DNA of 64,000 nt from NCBI RefSeq assembly GCF_022811645.1, contig NZ_CP094534.1:434001-498000 (forward strand), written 5' to 3'. Of this stretch, positions 1 through 9,900 are shown piece after piece. Source of the stretch: Hymenobacter monticola (GTDB taxonomy: Bacteria > Bacteroidota > Bacteroidia > Cytophagales > Hymenobacteraceae). The translations under genes were made by a program, and so were the position numbers. Below the pieces are notes generated by a model. It was given only the letters and a program-made list of their open reading frames with translations. It searched no databases and was not told the origin of the DNA. How positions within the stretch are numbered: position 1 is the first letter of the stretch; every line of letters begins with the position of its first letter.

Positions 1-1237
1 TTCCGACGGTGGTGGAGGCGTCGTCTTTTTTGGCGGCGAGGCGGTCCTGCATCAGGTCCACCATTTGTTGCCAGGTCTGGTCCCAGGAGATGGTGGCCAG
101 GTAGTCGTCGGTGCGCTTCCGCCAGTCGGCATCTTCGCGCTGGGTGAGGGCCTTTTCGATGGCCTTGCCGAAATCGGCCGCGTTGTCGGCAATTTGAACG
201 AGGTTCAGGTCGCCGTAGGGCCGCACCACGTCGCGGATGGGCGTGCTCACCACGGGGTTGCCGGCGGCGAGGTACTCGGGGGTCTTGGTGGGCGAAATGA
301 ACTTAGTGCTTTCGTTGTCGGCGAAGAGCAGCGTTGCCACATCCCAACCTTTTAAATAGGAAGGCAGTTCCTTGTAGTCCTTACCGCCGAGGTAATGCAC
401 ATTGGCCGTGCGCGGTAGCGTGGCGGGGTCAATCTTGACTACCGGCCCGATGATGACAAATTGCCACTCCGGGTGCGCCTGTGACAGTTGGCGCAGCAAC
501 TCTATGTCGAGCCGCTCATCTACCACGCCGAAGAAGCCGATGCGCGGGTGCGCAATGCCGGCCTGGTCGGCAGGCTCGGCCAGCGGGCCGCGGGCCTGAC
601 CGAAGTGGGCCTTGTCGATGCTGCTGGGGAAGGGGTGCGCGTCGGGGTGCTGCTCGCGCTTCGACTCGTAGAGGGTGTGGCCGCCGGTGAATACCAGGTC
701 GGCTTTGGTGAAGAGTTCCAGCTCGCGCTTTTTCAGCTCGGGCGGGGCAAACTTGAAGGCTGCCAACTCGTCCATGCAATCGTACACGGTGAGCTTGGGC
801 GTGAACTGGCGCGACTTGCCGAGGGCCATCGGCGTGTAGTACCAGAAAATGTAGTTTGTAACGCCTTGTTCGTTAAAATAGTGGCTTAGAACTTCAAATT
901 GGGCTTGGTCGGCGGCGGTTTCGTCGGCGCGGAGGCGTTGGGGCAAATGCACCACCACCACCTTCACGCCGTTGTCGCGGTTTTTGATTTCAACGTGCGG
1001 CTCAATCAGGTCGTCGTTGTGGTAAAAAGCATCTTCGACGTAAAAAACCCGGCCGTGCTGGGCAAAACGCGAGAGCAGATGCTGCGGGCGTTGCCAAACA
1101 AAATCCCAATGCAGGTGTGCGAAGCAAACCAAATCGGGCAGGGTGTAAGCAGTAGGGGTTTCGGCGGCTGAGTCGCTGGGCCGGGCAGCGTTGGCAGAAG
1201 CGCGCAAAGGCGTTTCCACCGTCGAAGAAGGTGGCAT
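1..1237 (-). CDS. Glycosyltransferase, GT4/TuaH-like (3' end outside window)
   Basis: A reading frame on the minus strand stays open from an ATG at 1237 to the left edge (412 codons seen, stop not reached). Residues 42-54 read HLHWDFVWQRPQH, the WD...QRPQ signature near the N terminus of the TuaH-like glycosyltransferases. A C-terminal nucleotide-sugar half follows, with FISPTKTPEYLAAGNPVVST, the usual donor-binding ExLAxGxPV pattern. The family transfers a sugar from an activated donor to a cell-surface glycan; the substrate cannot be told from sequence. There is no signal peptide or membrane helix, so it is probably cytosolic. The visible length is near the usual size of about 400 residues, so little is missing. 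Confidence 0.85.
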   Translation of the reverse strand, partial: MPPSSTVETPLRASANAARPSDSAAETPTAYTLPDLVCFAHLHWDFVWQRPQHLLSRFAQHGRVFYVEDAFYHNDDLIEPHVEIKNRDNGVKVVVVHLPQRLRADETAADQAQFEVLSHYFNEQGVTNYIFWYYTPMALGKSRQFTPKLTVYDCMDELAAFKFAPPELKKRELELFTKADLVFTGGHTLYESKREQHPDAHPFPSSIDKAHFGQARGPLAEPADQAGIAHPRIGFFGVVDERLDIELLRQLSQAHPEWQFVIIGPVVKIDPATLPRTANVHYLGGKDYKELPSYLKGWDVATLLFADNESTKFISPTKTPEYLAAGNPVVSTPIRDVVRPYGDLNLVQIADNAADFGKAIEKALTQREDADWRKRTDDYLATISWDQTWQQMVDLMQDRLAAKKDDASTTVG

Positions 1238-1431
1238 GAAAGTGTAGCAGGAAGAAAAGGAGTTTCGCGCCGTGCCGGAATAGTGCAGGGAAAACCCGTC
1301 CGGGGTGCTTGCCTTCTTATACGTGGCCCCCGGTAAAAGGATATAGCTGCCCGGAGTTCGGCTCAGCCAACACTACTACTCATCAAATCTTCATTTTACA
1401 TACGCGCAGCCCTATTCCGATGTTCATTGCG

Positions 1432-1932
1432 CTACAACAAACACTGCCATTCCACCGCGTCGGCCCACCCGCCGGGGGTGCGCAACCACTCTTGCCGGGT
1501 GCCCACCTGTCGAAAACCTGCTGCTTGGAACAGCCTCATACTTGCGCCATTAGTATGCTCTACCGTAGCATAAATCTGGTGCAAGCGCAGCACCTCACGC
1601 GCATGTTTTTTCAACAGTTCGAGCGCCTGTTGAGCGTAGCCACGCCGCCGCTCGCTGGCCAGAATGGTGATGCCCACACCGGCCCTTTGGTGTAGCGGGT
1701 CGTAGTCGAAAAGGTCGACCACGCCCACCGGTAGCCCATTAATTTCAGTATTAACCACCTGCCGCAGCTGCCGCACTACGTAGAAATCCGCAGATGCATG
1801 AGCCAAATACTCACGCAAGGCGTGCCGCGACACCGGCGCCAAGGTATCCGACACGCCCCAAATGTCCCGGTCATTCTCCAATTCATAGAGAAAGTCAAGG
1901 TCATCTGGCTCAAGTGCGCGGAGACAAGTCAT
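1432..1932 (-). CDS. GNAT family N-acetyltransferase (SpeG/RimJ-like)
   Basis: This 166-residue protein is a single GNAT domain that would transfer acetyl from acetyl-CoA to an amine. The acetyl-CoA pyrophosphate-binding stretch is around residues 85-104, with RRRGYA at 95-100 and GVGI just before it, followed by the C-terminal AAGFRQVG motif. The layout (IWGVSDT near the N terminus, VVDLFDYDPLH in the core) resembles Bacteroidota relatives of the spermidine acetyltransferase SpeG, but the substrate is not established. The gene has somewhat lower GC than its neighbours (about 52% in the sampled lines). It lies 67 bp downstream of dapF on the same strand and may be cotranscribed with it. Confidence 0.85.
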   Translation of the reverse strand: MTCLRALEPDDLDFLYELENDRDIWGVSDTLAPVSRHALREYLAHASADFYVVRQLRQVVNTEINGLPVGVVDLFDYDPLHQRAGVGITILASERRRGYAQQALELLKKHAREVLRLHQIYATVEHTNGASMRLFQAAGFRQVGTRQEWLRTPGGWADAVEWQCLL

Positions 1933-1999
1933 TGTTTATAATAACTATTTAGCAAAAACGTCATATTGAGCAGCTACTCAGTATGACGCCCTGAATTCT

Positions 2000-2803
2000 T
2001 TATTCCACTTCGCCGCTGAACACCCGCTTGGCCGGACCACTTAGCCACACGTTGGTGAAGCCGCCATCGGCCCGGTGGTCAAAAGACACTTCCAGCTCAC
2101 CGCCCATGGTTTGCAGGCGCACGGGCGATGCCGCGCCGCGCTGAGAAGCGGCCAGCGCCACGGCCGTGACGCCGGTGCCGCAGCTCAGGGTTTCGTTTTC
2201 GACGCCGCGCTCGTAGGTGCGCACGGGCCAGGCGTGGGCGGGGTCGGCGGGCACTTCCACGAAGTTGACGTTGGTGCCGGCGGGGTCGTAGGCCTGGTCG
2301 TAGCGGATGTCGTGGCCGGCGCTGTACACGTCGAACTCAGCCAGCTTGTGGCCTTCTTCGGGGTCGAGGAAGTGGACGTGGTGGGGCGAACCGGTGTGCA
2401 GGAATACGTCACCCTCCTCCCCTACCTCGGCTTCGATGGCGGGGTTCACGTCAATCATTCGGAGGCGCACGGTGCCGTCGGCCTCGATGCGGGCATCGTG
2501 GGGGCCATCCACGGCCAGGAAGTGGGCTTGGTCGCCGATGAGGCCGAGAAATTTCGCGAAAGCCACGGTGCAGCGGCCGCCGTTGCCGCACATGGAGCTG
2601 GGCCGGCCATCGGCGTTGAAGTACACCATTTCAAAATCGAAATCCGGCTTGTTGCGCAGCAGAATCAGCCCGTCGGCGCCAATACCAAAGCGGCGGTCGC
2701 AGAGGCGGGCAATGAGGGGCTGGTTGGTTTCGTCGAAGGTGCGTGCGCGGTCGTCAATCATGACGAAGTCGTTGCCGGTGCCCTGGTATTTGTGGAAGTG
2801 CAT
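2000..2803 (-). CDS. dapF: Diaminopimelate epimerase
   Basis: This enzyme converts LL- to meso-diaminopimelate in lysine and peptidoglycan precursor synthesis. The 267-residue protein starts with MHFHKYQGTGNDFVMID, the family N terminus with its GTGNDF motif. Both catalytic cysteines are present: C72 in MCGNGGRC and C208 in SCGTGVTA. The length fits the family (about 260-280). A -7-like element TAATTTTG lies at 2829-2822, only 18 bp before the ATG. The transpeptidase gene ends 71 bp upstream, so the two peptidoglycan-related genes are adjacent on the same strand. Confidence 0.97.
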   Translation of the reverse strand: MHFHKYQGTGNDFVMIDDRARTFDETNQPLIARLCDRRFGIGADGLILLRNKPDFDFEMVYFNADGRPSSMCGNGGRCTVAFAKFLGLIGDQAHFLAVDGPHDARIEADGTVRLRMIDVNPAIEAEVGEEGDVFLHTGSPHHVHFLDPEEGHKLAEFDVYSAGHDIRYDQAYDPAGTNVNFVEVPADPAHAWPVRTYERGVENETLSCGTGVTAVALAASQRGAASPVRLQTMGGELEVSFDHRADGGFTNVWLSGPAKRVFSGEVE

Positions 2804-2821
2804 TTGTTGATTTTAAGCCTG

Positions 2822-2829
2822 CAAAATTA
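2822..2829 (-). promoter_or_regulatory. -7 element of dapF promoter
   Basis: Read on the minus strand this is TAATTTTG, a match to the Bacteroidota TAnnTTTG -7 element, 18 bp before the dapF ATG. No clear -33 TTTG was seen at the expected distance, so the call is moderate. Confidence 0.5.
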
Positions 2830-2874
2830 GCGCGCTCCCACAGGCTTTTGGTTGTCCTGTTTGCCTGTGGTGTC

Positions 2875-4713
2875 CTACCGGTGCTCCCGCTCATACGCCA
2901 AACCCCGGTATTTCATGCGGCGCTCCCAGTGCTTGCGCTTGGGGGCGATGCTGCCGCGCAGGTGCTTTTCGATGACCAGGGCCGCGACCGGAGCGGCTTC
3001 CGTGGCCCCGAAACCGGCGTTTTCGAGGTACACGGCAATGGCAATTTTGGGGTTGTTGGCGGGCGCGAAGGCGACGAAGGTGGCATGGTCGTCGCCCTCG
3101 TCGTTTTGCACGGTGCCGGTTTTGCCGGCAATGGTGATGCCCACATCGGCCAGGTTGGAGGTGGCGGCGGTGCCGCCGCGCTGCATCACGGCCATCATGC
3201 CGGGCACCAAGGCTTCGAAGTTGGCACTGTCGATGAGGGTGTGGTGCTTTTCGAGAAAGCGCGGCAGCGGGCCGCTACTGCCCACGCTGCGCACAAAATG
3301 CGGCGTGTAGTACCAGCCCCGGTTGGCGATGATGGCCATCATATTGGCCATTTGCAGGCCGGTGAGGTTGATTTCGCCCTGCCCTACGCTTAGCGAGTAG
3401 ATGGAGCGAAACTTCCAGTAGCGGGTGCGCCGGGCCTTGTCGTAGAAGGCCGGCGTGGGCAGGAAGCCGGCCTGCTCGCGGGGCAAATCGACGCCCAGCA
3501 GCGTGTCGAGGCCGAAGGACTTGGCGTAGCGCTGCCAGGCGGCCAGGTTGCGGTGGCGGGCGGTGGTGGTGTCGGCCACCAGGCTATCGGGCACGTGCTC
3601 GATGAGCTTGCGCATCACCTGGTAGAAATAAGGGTTGCAGCTGTATTGCAGGGCCAGGGTCAGGTTGCGGGGCACCGGGTGGTGGTGCACGCAGTTGATG
3701 AGCGACTGGTCGCAGCGGAACCCGGTGGTGGGCTGGATGGCCCCGAGCTGCAGGGCCACGGCTGCGTTCACCAGCTTGAACACCGAGCCGGGCGGGTTGG
3801 CCAACGTGGCCGAGCGGTTGAGCAAGGGCATGTCTTCGTTGTAGAGCAGCTTGTTGCGCGTGCCGGCGCGGTCGGGCGCGGTGAGGACGCCGGGCGCGAA
3901 GGTGGGGGCCGACACAGCCGCCAGCACTTCGCCGGTGCGCGGGTCGAGGGCCACGAGGTAGCCCTTGCGGCCCGCCAGCAGCTTTTCGGCGTAGGCCTGC
4001 AAGTTGGCATCAATGGTCAAATGAATGTCCTGCCCCTGCTGGAAAGCCGTGTCGGTGGCCCAGGTGCCGTGGGGCTGGCCCAGCGTGTCGACGAGTGGGT
4101 GGGCGTAGCCGCGGTGGCCGTTGAGGAGGCCGTTGTAGTAGGTTTCGACGCCACCGTTGCGCACGCGGTAGAACCGGCCGCGGCGGTAGCGCTGAATCAG
4201 GCTCAGGAAGGACTGGGCGTTGCTGTAGGCGTAGCCCAGCACCGGCGCGCCCGTGCTGGTGGTGTAGCTGCGCAGGGTGCGCTGCTCCAGCTTCAGCATG
4301 GGCCAGTCTTTTTGGTTGTCCTGAATTTTTTGGGCCTCGGCGTTGGTCAGCAGCAGCTTCACGCCGCCTTTGGGGCGGGCGCCTTCGTAGGGCAGGGCGG
4401 CTTCGATGCGGCGCCAGAGCAGGCTGTCGCGCCAGCCGAGCAGGCTGCTGAGCTTGAGCGAATCGAGGGGCGGGCGCTGGGGCAGCGTGAGCACGTACAC
4501 GGGCCGCGTGGCGATGAGCACCGAGTCATTGCGGTCGAGCACGCGGCCGCGGCGCAGCGGCTCGGTAGAGGCAAGGCGGCGCGGCGTGAGCGGCCCGAAC
4601 GTGGAATCCTGCACGGGCGGCGGTGCCCCTGCCTCCTGCCCCGGTGAGGAACAGGCATTGAGCAGCAGCGCCAAAACCAGGAGCAAGGTTTTCCAGGGAA
4701 GAGCTTTTTGCAT
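2875..4713 (-). CDS. PBP2-like D,D-transpeptidase lipoprotein
   Basis: This 612-residue class B penicillin-binding protein would crosslink peptidoglycan in the periplasm. The three active-site motifs are intact: S310-V-F-K313 (in NPPGSVFKL), S358-C-N360, and K531-T-G. The PBP dimerisation module sits N-terminal (RGRVLDRNDSVLIATRP). The C terminus (VYLENAGFGATEAAPVA) resembles PBP2/MrdA rather than PBP3/FtsI. Instead of the usual uncleaved membrane anchor the N terminus reads as a lipoprotein signal, LLNAC followed by SSPG. No rodA or mre genes are near, so it may be a second PBP2-type enzyme rather than the elongasome copy. A near-consensus TAGCTTTA lies at 4725-4718, immediately before the ATG. 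Confidence 0.9.
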   Translation of the reverse strand: MQKALPWKTLLLVLALLLNACSSPGQEAGAPPPVQDSTFGPLTPRRLASTEPLRRGRVLDRNDSVLIATRPVYVLTLPQRPPLDSLKLSSLLGWRDSLLWRRIEAALPYEGARPKGGVKLLLTNAEAQKIQDNQKDWPMLKLEQRTLRSYTTSTGAPVLGYAYSNAQSFLSLIQRYRRGRFYRVRNGGVETYYNGLLNGHRGYAHPLVDTLGQPHGTWATDTAFQQGQDIHLTIDANLQAYAEKLLAGRKGYLVALDPRTGEVLAAVSAPTFAPGVLTAPDRAGTRNKLLYNEDMPLLNRSATLANPPGSVFKLVNAAVALQLGAIQPTTGFRCDQSLINCVHHHPVPRNLTLALQYSCNPYFYQVMRKLIEHVPDSLVADTTTARHRNLAAWQRYAKSFGLDTLLGVDLPREQAGFLPTPAFYDKARRTRYWKFRSIYSLSVGQGEINLTGLQMANMMAIIANRGWYYTPHFVRSVGSSGPLPRFLEKHHTLIDSANFEALVPGMMAVMQRGGTAATSNLADVGITIAGKTGTVQNDEGDDHATFVAFAPANNPKIAIAVYLENAGFGATEAAPVAALVIEKHLRGSIAPKRKHWERRMKYRGLAYEREHR

Positions 4714-4855
4714 CGGGTAAAGCTAGGGAATCAGAAGTAGGTAGGCGCGCGCTCTTCGATCAACTGGCAGGCACACCGCTTGAATACATCTGCAAAAAGG
4801 ATAAGTAATTATTTCTGGTTAAGCTTATATATTTAGCCCTCCTTTCTCTTCTACC

Positions 4856-6322
4856 ATGCCTTACGTCGACTACCGCAAGCTCTTCAGCCCCGAACGGCCT
4901 TCTGCAGCCGTGCGTTTGCTGCGGAGCCAGAACGCGCCGCTGGTGCTATGCTTCCTACAACAGAGCTTCAAGGCTGGCAACTACTCGCCGGTGCTGGCGA
5001 GCGAGGAGCTGGCCCGGGACTTGGCTGAGTTTTTAGAAACCGAGCAAGCCGGCGACGCCGAGGAGGGCGACCTGACCACGCTGGGCCTCCCCTACGACGA
5101 ACAAGCCGCGCAGCTGCTGAAGAAATGGGTGCGCCACGGCTACCTCACCCTCTACACCGACGAGCACGGCACCGACCAGCACACTCTCACGCCCGAACTG
5201 GAAAGCGTGCTCGACTGGGTGCATTCGCTGCTCGACAAGCCGGCTCACGTGGGCACCGAATCCCGGTTTCTGGACATTATGCACAAGCTGCGCGAGCTGG
5301 TGCAAAACTCCGACGACGACTGGCGCAATAAACTGGCGGAGTTGGAAAATCAGAAAAGCAACCTCGAAAAGCAAATTCGGGAGCTGAAGCTGAGTAAAAC
5401 CGTGGTAACCTACGACGACGTGCAAATCACGGAGCGTTACCAGAACGTGAGCGGGCTGGCGCGCGGGCTGCTGCGCGATTTCCGGGAGGTGGAGGGCAAT
5501 TTCCGGGAAATTACGCAACGAATTTACCAGCAGCAGTCGGCCGCCGGGCACACCAAGGGCAGCTTGCTTAGCTTGGCTCTCGATGCGCTCGATGCCCTGC
5601 GCGACACCCCCCAGGGCCGCAGCTTCTAGGCCTTTTACCAGCACCTCACCAACCCGCGCCAGAAAGCCGAGCTCGACCAGTTGGTGAAGCAGGTATTTGA
5701 GCTGTTGCAGGCGCGCGGGCTGGCCAATGGCGACGGCTTTCTGCGCAAAATCCGGTTTTACCTGCATGGCGAGGGGCAGAAGGTGAACGAGTCGTTTCAC
5801 GCCTTAGCCCGCAAGCTGGAGAAAATAGTTTCGGAGAAAAACCTGCGTGAACGCCGCCGCTCGCTGGCCCTCATTCGGGACATTCGCCAGCTGGCGTTTG
5901 ACGCCATGGAAGCCCCACCCGAAGACGCCGTGTTTCTGGAAATCGACGGGAGGGCTGATTACCAGGCCAGTGAGCTGCGGGAGCTTGTGGCGCTGGAGGA
6001 GCGCGAAAGCGGCATCGTGGCCCGGCCACTGGCGGTGGCGCGGCAGGAAGAAGCCGATTTTGTGCCGCTGCTGGGGCCGCGCGTGGTGGAGAAGGCGGTG
6101 CTGTTGGCCAACATCGACCAGTTGCTGCGCGCCCGGCCGCAAGTGAGCCTGCGCCAGGTGGTGGACGCCCACGCCCTGCAACACGGCCTGGCCGAGCTGA
6201 TGACCTACGGCAGCATTGCCGCCGCCTCCGACAAGCACCTGCTCAACGACCAGCGCACCGAGGTTTTCGTGCTCGGGCCGGGGCGGGCCTGCGAGTTTCC
6301 CGAAATCATTTTCTGCCGCTAG
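4856..6322 (+). pseudogene. jetA: Wadjet JetA (DUF3375), interrupted by an in-frame amber codon
   Basis: JetA is the kleisin-like subunit of the Wadjet SMC complex, which recognises and destroys plasmid DNA. The frame opens at ATG 4856 and reads 257 codons to TAG at 5627-5629. It then continues in the same frame, without any indel, for 230 codons to the real stop at 6320-6322. The total of 488 codon positions matches DUF3375 proteins (about 480-500). The stop lies inside conserved sequence, GRSF before it and AFYQHL after it. A coiled-coil stretch (residues about 163-183) precedes it. After the stop the first in-frame ATG is over 90 codons away; only TTG/GTG codons at 5681/5684 could restart. 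A single base change can create this TAG from CAG, GAG, AAG, TGG, TTG or a Tyr codon. It could be a pseudogene, a readthrough product or a sequencing error. Confidence 0.85.
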
Positions 6323-6334
6323 CCTTTCTACTTT

Positions 6335-6922
6335 ATGCCCAAACCTTACGCCTCGCTGCTCATCAAGCTGCTGCAAACGCACGCGCTTTACTCCGACGAC
6401 GACCCGCAGTACTGGCAGCAGTTACAGGACTATGAAGTGCCTGTGCGGGATTACTTCGAACAGATTGGCGTGAGCCTGGACTTGAACCGCGCCGAGGGCT
6501 ACGCCCGCCTCACGCAGCCCGAGCCCGCCGAGGACGACCCGGCCCCGCCCCGGCGCCTGCTGCGCCGGGTGGGCCTCAGCTACGAGCAAAGCTTGCTGTG
6601 TGTGGTGCTGCGCGAGTGGCTGGAGGAGCACGAAGCCAGCGCCCAAACCACCACCCGCCGGCTGTTTGCCACCCGCGCCGAAATCCGGGAGCGGGTGGAG
6701 CTTTTTTTCAATCAGCCTACCAACCGCAAGGCCTGGCTCGGTAAGCTGGACGCCGTGGTGGAAAAGCTGGAGCTGCACGGCCTGCTGAAGCTGCATCAGC
6801 GCGACGACAACCAGCCCGACCAGACGAAATACGAGGTTAAAGCCCTGCTCAAGGCCAAAATCAGCCTGGAGAAACTCGAAGAATTTAAAGAAAAGCTGCT
6901 CCGCCATGCTGAATCTGTTTGA
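6335..6922 (+). CDS. jetB: Wadjet JetB (DUF4194)
   Basis: The 195-residue product is the MukE/KITE-like subunit that bridges the kleisin JetA and the SMC protein JetC. It has the two winged-helix layout of DUF4194: an N-terminal half, an Asp/Glu/Pro-rich break around residues 65-75, then RVGLSYEQSLLCVVLREWLE and a C-terminal helix bundle rich in Lys/Glu. It begins 12 bp after the JetA stop and its last 17 bp overlap the start of jetC, so translation is probably coupled. The frame is intact. Confidence 0.9.
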   Translation: MPKPYASLLIKLLQTHALYSDDDPQYWQQLQDYEVPVRDYFEQIGVSLDLNRAEGYARLTQPEPAEDDPAPPRRLLRRVGLSYEQSLLCVVLREWLEEHEASAQTTTRRLFATRAEIRERVELFFNQPTNRKAWLGKLDAVVEKLELHGLLKLHQRDDNQPDQTKYEVKALLKAKISLEKLEEFKEKLLRHAESV

Positions 6923-9900
6923 TGAGCTGACCGGGCCGGCGGGCTACCGCCTCCGCCGCCTGCAGGCGTTCAACTGGGGCACGTTTCACGAGGGCAGCAC
7001 GCAGAACGACATCTGGGAGCTGAAGCCCGATGGGGAAAACACGCTGCTGACGGGCGCCAACGGCTCGGGCAAAACCACCCTCGTGGATGGGCTGCTGGCC
7101 TTGCTGGTACCGCCCACGAAGCGGTTTTTCAACCAATCGTCGGGGGCGCAGAAACGGACCGACCGCAGCGAGGAATCGTACGTGGAGGGCCACTACGGCC
7201 GCACGCAGGGCGATGAGCAGCAGAAGTCGCGGGTGGAGCAGCTGCGCAAGCGCAGCGACAACCCGTATTCCATCATTCTGGGCGTGTTTGCCAACGCCCA
7301 AAGCCTGCCCGTGACGCTGGTGCAGGTGCGCTGGTTCAGCAGCGCGGGCCTGCAGCGCCGCTACCTGGTGGCCAAGGCCGAGCTTAACATCGCTGAACAC
7401 ATTCAGTTCAGCACCAGCGGGCAATGGGTGAGCCAGCTGAAAAAGAAGTTCCCAGACCGCGTGGTGGAAGAATTCGACAGCTTTCCGCGCTACGCCGACA
7501 AATTCCGGCAGCTGTTTGGGATGCGCAGCGACAAGGCGCAGACCCTGTTCAACCAAACCGTGGGCATGAAGGTGCTGGGCGACCTGGACGAGTTCATTCG
7601 CACCAACATGCTGGAAGAGAGCACCGCGCAGGCCGAATTTGACAAGCTGCTCGGCAACTACCAGACCTTGCTCACGGCCTACTGTGCCCTCGAAAAAGCC
7701 CGCGCTCAGCTCCAGCTGCTCCAGCCCGTGCACGAGCTGAGCGCTGAGTACGAGCAACTGCGGCAGACATTGCAGCAGCTGAAGGCGCAGCAGCGGCTGC
7801 TGGAGCCGTGGTTTGCCGGCCATCAGGTGGCGCTGTGGGACGACGAAACCGCGCGCCAGCACCGGGAGTTGGACCAGCTCATCGACCAGCTGGGACAGCA
7901 GGAAAAAGGTCACGATGCCACCAATGAGCAGCGCGTGGCCCTGGAAGTGCAGGTGGCCAACAACCAAGTGGCGCAGCAAATCCGCGACTTGAGCCGCGAC
8001 ATCAGCGACCTGACCAAAACAAAAAACGAGAAGGAAAAGAGCCTGCGCGGCTATAACACGCTGGCCCGCGGGCTGGGCCTGGTTGAGAACCCCGACGCGG
8101 GCACCTTCGCTGCCAACGTGGAGCAGGCGCTGGCCCTGCAACGGGAAGTGCGCCAGACCCGGCAGGACCTGGAGCAGCAAAAGCTGGACGACTACGCCCA
8201 CCTAAAGGAGCAGCAGAAACGGCACACCGAGGTGCAGGCCGAGGTGGACCAGCTGGAAAGCAGCAAGGGCAAAATCACGCGTCGGCCGGCCGAAATCCGG
8301 CAGGAGATATTGGAAGCCGTGGGCGCCACGGAGGCTGAAATACCGTTTCTGGCCGAGGTGGTGCAGGTGAAACCCGATGAGCGCAAGGTGTGGAACGACG
8401 CCCTGGAGAAGCTGCTGCACAGCACCGGCCTGAGCTTGCTGGTGCCCGAGCGGCTGTATTCGGCGGTGCGGGCCTACGTGCACGAGCAGCGCGACCTGCG
8501 CGGCAAGGTGGTGTTTCACCGCGTGGAGCGCCGGGCGCCGCCTACTGTTTTTCAAAATGATGACTCGGTGTGGGGCAAGCTTGATCTTAATGACAAAAGC
8601 GAGTATGCCGCCTGGGCCGAGCACCACATTGCCAGCCGCTTCGACCACCTTTGTACCGAGGACGCGGCCAACTTTGAGCGGGCCGATAAGGCACTGCTAC
8701 CTTCGGGCTTGGTGCGCAACAAAAACCGCCACGAGCGCGACGACAGCCGCCGCCAAGACCACATTCTAGGCTGGGACAACCGCGAGCTGCTGCGCGAGCG
8801 TACCCGCCAGGCCCGCGACCTGAGCGAGGCCATTGCCAAAGCCGAAGCCGGCCTGCGCCGCCTGAGCAAGGAAATTGCGCAGGCCGAGGACCGCGAAAAA
8901 GCGTGCGCCAACTTCCTGCTGGCCGAGCATTTCTCCAAAATCGACTGGCAGGCCGACGCATTCCAGATTCAGGCGCTGACCGACCGCCGCGATGCGCTGG
9001 AAAACGACAGCACCGCCCTGAAAACCATGCAGGAACAGCTGCGGACGCTGAAAACGGAGCTGCAAAAGCAGGCCGATGAAATCAAGGCAACCAACCAGCG
9101 GATTACACGCACGGAAGACTTGCTGAAAAGACTTCGGGATGAGCGACAAGCGGCCCGGCAACAACTGGACAGCTTCGACTCGGCCAACACGGCGGCCGAC
9201 CTCGCCAGCCTGGACGAACCGACGCGGGAGTTGCGCGGCCGCCTCAGCTACGCGCAGTTTGCGGCCCAGAAAGAAGCGTTTGGGCAGGACATGGGCCGGC
9301 GCGTGTTCCGGCAGGACGAGCAGGTGCGGGCGCGGGCCAAGGAGATTTGCGAGGCGATGTACCGCTTTCTGCACCCCGGCCCGGCCGTCACGGCCAAGTT
9401 TACCGACTGGGAAAGCGACAACCGGGAACTGCGCCCCGAGATTGAGCGACTGGCCGAGTACGTGGACCGCTACGAGCACATCAAAAACGACAACCTAGCC
9501 GAGCTGGAAACCCGCTTTCACGACGAGTTCAAGCGGGGCGTGACCAAGGCCCTCAGCGACTTCGTGACCTCACTGGAGCAGCAGCACGACCTCATTTGCG
9601 AGACCATCGGGCAGATAAACGAGTCGTTGCGCGGCATCCCGTTCAACCTCAACCCCGACACCTACATCCAGCTGGAGCAAACCGACTCGACCGAGCCGCT
9701 GATTCATAAGTTTCGGCATGAGCAGCTGCGCAGCTGGCAGCCCGACTACACCGTGCACGGGCTGGCCAGCAACCAGCGCGAAATCGAGCTGGCTCACTTT
9801 GCCGAGGTCATTCAGCCCTTCATTCTGGAGCTGCGCGACCAGGAAAAGTGGCGGCAGTACGTCACCGATGTGCGCAACTGGTCACGCTTCAAAGCCCGCG

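Noticed and set aside
5620..5640. Frameshift in jetA
   Set aside because: Both halves are in the same frame, so the fault is a stop codon, not an indel.
6890..8200. Minus-strand frame of 438 codons within jetC
   Set aside because: jetC has all SMC motifs in the plus frame; the reverse frame has no domain.
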